64,000 nt of DNA from Bacteroides ndongoniae (lineage in GTDB: Bacteria; Bacteroidota; Bacteroidia; Bacteroidales; Bacteroidaceae): NCBI RefSeq assembly GCF_900108345.1, contig NZ_FNVV01000014.1, positions 2,155,664 to 2,219,663 of the forward strand, read 5' to 3'. Made by a program: the position numbers and the translations under genes. This document shows positions 62,494 to 64,000 of the stretch, in pieces (within the stretch, counting starts at the first letter, position 1; every line of letters starts with the position of its first letter). Under the pieces are notes generated by a model. That model was not told the origin of the DNA. It searched no databases and saw only the letters and a list, made by a program, of their open reading frames with translations.

Positions 62494-63174
62494 CTATTCC
62501 GTTATTTTATTTTCAATGTCCAAACAGAACAAATCCAAACTTTTATTCTTTTGTCTGCATAGCCTTAACCCTTTCTTCATATCTTTGGCTATATTGCTAT
62601 AATCCAGATTCTTTTTATCAGTATCTATATACTTGCTCCTTTTCTTACGGTCAATCCGGTTAATCAAATAGTGTAGATGTTCTTTAGGATTTGCATATTG
62701 GGCTGTTTCTTTGCAAGAGGTATCAAACAAAGGTATCAGCCAAGCATCGGTTTCTTCTATGGCAATTGCATAAGCAATTTTGTCCCGGTATGCTTCTGGA
62801 ATAATTTCGGTTATCTTACTTTTTACGTTGCCATAAAGTTGTTCGCTGTATGCTTTCCAATCGGTATCTTTCGTGCGTAAAGGTTCTGCAATGTCATATC
62901 CGGCCTCTCCACGTTCTGCCGTGTCAATCTGGACAACCAGCAGGGCATCTCCCATTAAACCATCGAAAAATGGTTGCAGCAGATGTTCATCTCCGCATGA
63001 TTTCAAGACCAGATTCCAGTTGCTGAAGTTCAATTCGTTCAAATCCGTTTCGTCAAACTGCTCGCTCGGGCGTAATTGTACGATGTCGCTACCGTCAATG
63101 CCTTTTGCCGCTTTCAAGACGGCTTTTATCACGGCAATATCAGCTTTTCCTTCGGCTATTATTCCTAATCTCAT
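62494..63174 (-). CDS. TOPRIM-like partner of the ATPase, putative defence protein
   Basis: A 226-residue protein starting MRLGIIAEGKADIAVIKAVL. The N-terminal Glu (EGKAD), the acidic ALLVVQIDTAE (near 85) and IAIEETDAWLIPLFD (near 150) suit a TOPRIM/DUF4276-like metal-binding fold. The C-terminus is Lys-rich. The start lies four bases after the ATPase stop, so the genes are coupled. ATPase plus TOPRIM pairs occur in phage-defence systems; this identification is an inference. Confidence 0.55.
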   Translation of the reverse strand: MRLGIIAEGKADIAVIKAVLKAAKGIDGSDIVQLRPSEQFDETDLNELNFSNWNLVLKSCGDEHLLQPFFDGLMGDALLVVQIDTAERGEAGYDIAEPLRTKDTDWKAYSEQLYGNVKSKITEIIPEAYRDKIAYAIAIEETDAWLIPLFDTSCKETAQYANPKEHLHYLINRIDRKKRSKYIDTDKKNLDYSNIAKDMKKGLRLCRQKNKSLDLFCLDIENKITE

Positions 63175-63178
63175 ATGG

Positions 63179-64000
63179 TCAGAAATTGTAGGGAACACCA
63201 CCAATCAATCCTTTCATCCACATTTCAGACAGCATCATGCGATGTTCTCCGCTCTGTTCCTTGGTCTGGATACGTTTGACCTGCGTTTTCCCTTCGTCAT
63301 TACGGGTTACGACATACAACCGTTGGCTGTCATCATTCAAGTTCATCCCGTCTAAAATAGCCGGATTATGGGTGGTAATCAATACCTGTTTGCCGTTCTT
63401 CAGAGCCAATTCGCCAATCTTTTTCATCAAAAACCTGCACAAACGAGGATTGAGTCCATTCTCTATATTGTCTATGGCAAAGAAATCCGGTGTCTTCTTG
63501 CTGATGAACAAAGTCAGGTAAAACAATACTTCCAATGCGCCTTCATTGGCATTTTCCGCAGAAAACAAGTTGTTCTTTTTCTGCATGAATTTGTCCCTGA
63601 AATAAAGATTGGACTTGCTCCGTCCCAACTTATATCCTTGCATCTTATATCTTTCTTCACTGTCGAAAAATATGTCCTCAATCCATGATATATATTCTTT
63701 TGCGGATTCCTTGATTTGGACGATTTCCTCTTTGGGAAGGTTGTTCAGCAATACATCAAGACCTTCCCCGTTCACACCCAACGGATATTGCATACTGTCA
63801 GAAGTCAATCCGCGAAGTGCATTGATAGATAATGAATAGATAAGGTATTTAGCGATGTATGCCCGCAATATCTCCATTTTCCTTGTAACGACATCCATAT
63901 TTCCCCGGTTTGCTCCGGTTGAACATGAAGCAGCCCAAGTAGAATATATATCTTCTGGCGTTGGATTATTTATTGCATATTGGATACGTTCTCCTTCCGT
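63179..64000 (-). CDS. AAA/ABC-type ATPase, C-terminal part (runs off right edge)
   Basis: The frame is open to the window edge, so the N-terminus with Walker A is missing. Visible are a signature-like ANEGALEVLFYLTLFISKKT, Walker B DFFAIDNIENGLNPRL, and the switch histidine in KQVLITTHNPAILDGM: the AAA_15/AAA_21 (OLD-like) ATPase pattern. With the downstream TOPRIM-like gene it forms a two-gene unit at the end of the visible element. Confidence 0.75.
   Translation of the reverse strand, partial: TEGERIQYAINNPTPEDIYSTWAASCSTGANRGNMDVVTRKMEILRAYIAKYLIYSLSINALRGLTSDSMQYPLGVNGEGLDVLLNNLPKEEIVQIKESAKEYISWIEDIFFDSEERYKMQGYKLGRSKSNLYFRDKFMQKKNNLFSAENANEGALEVLFYLTLFISKKTPDFFAIDNIENGLNPRLCRFLMKKIGELALKNGKQVLITTHNPAILDGMNLNDDSQRLYVVTRNDEGKTQVKRIQTKEQSGEHRMMLSEMWMKGLIGGVPYNF

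Larger units (their letters stand above)
18765..64000 (+). mobile_element. CTnDOT-type integrative conjugative element, left end and body
   Basis: The region from the tRNA-Lys 3' end onward carries an integrase, the tra operon, mobABC, RteC, topoisomerase III and a methylase-helicase, the standard kit of Bacteroidales conjugative transposons. The right end is outside the window, so size and att sequence cannot be read. The 43.4-50.7 kb immunity array looks like a secondary insertion. Confidence 0.85.

Overview
The window is a piece of a Bacteroidales chromosome (Bacteroides or Phocaeicola type). The evidence is SusC/SusD outer-membrane pairs, promoters with the TAnnTTTG -7 box and a TTG-type -33 box, a typical set of Bacteroides housekeeping genes, and a CTnDOT-style set of conjugation genes. 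All calls come from reading the sequence; no database search was run.

Bases 1-8.9 kb hold a phase-variable outer-membrane locus. Two SusC-type receptor genes point away from each other, with a tyrosine recombinase between them. Only the leftward gene carries a promoter, signal peptide and N-terminal domain. The rightward SusC, with its SusD and a lipoprotein, begins abruptly at a 21-bp sequence that also lies, inverted and in the same reading frame, inside the leftward gene. Inverting the roughly 2.3-kb segment would move the single promoter and N-terminal module from one receptor to the other.

Bases 9-18.8 kb are ordinary chromosome: repeat-rich spacers, an Rpn-family nuclease with an RAEG repeat tail, a VapE-like ATPase, MarC, a YjjG-like HAD phosphatase, a coiled-coil lipoprotein, RsmI, a hypothetical protein, thymidine kinase, an AI-2E family transporter, and tRNA-Lys(UUU).

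Directly after the tRNA starts an integrative conjugative element that runs past the right edge. It contains an integrase (19.0-20.3 kb); a run of small accessory genes including RhuM-like, phosphoribosyltransferase-like, SLOG-like and DUF3873 proteins (20.3-25.6 kb); a leftward tra operon traA to traQ without traP (25.7-37.2 kb); a hairpin-rich likely oriT region (37.2-37.9 kb); mobA, mobB and mobC (37.9-41.7 kb); RteC and AraC-type regulators; and, on the right, a DUF3945 protein, topoisomerase III, a DUF1896 protein and a 1901-residue methylase-helicase (52.4-62.2 kb).

Inserted in the element at 43.4-50.7 kb is an AT-rich array of eight small leftward genes, most resembling immunity proteins. 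They are separated by eight structured repeats whose sequences differ but whose stems are preserved by compensating changes. Upstream lie an IS91-type transposase and a XerD-like recombinase. This looks like an integron-like immunity cassette array of the recombinase-associated interbacterial defence kind. The right edge holds a two-gene ATPase plus TOPRIM-like pair that may be a phage-defence module.
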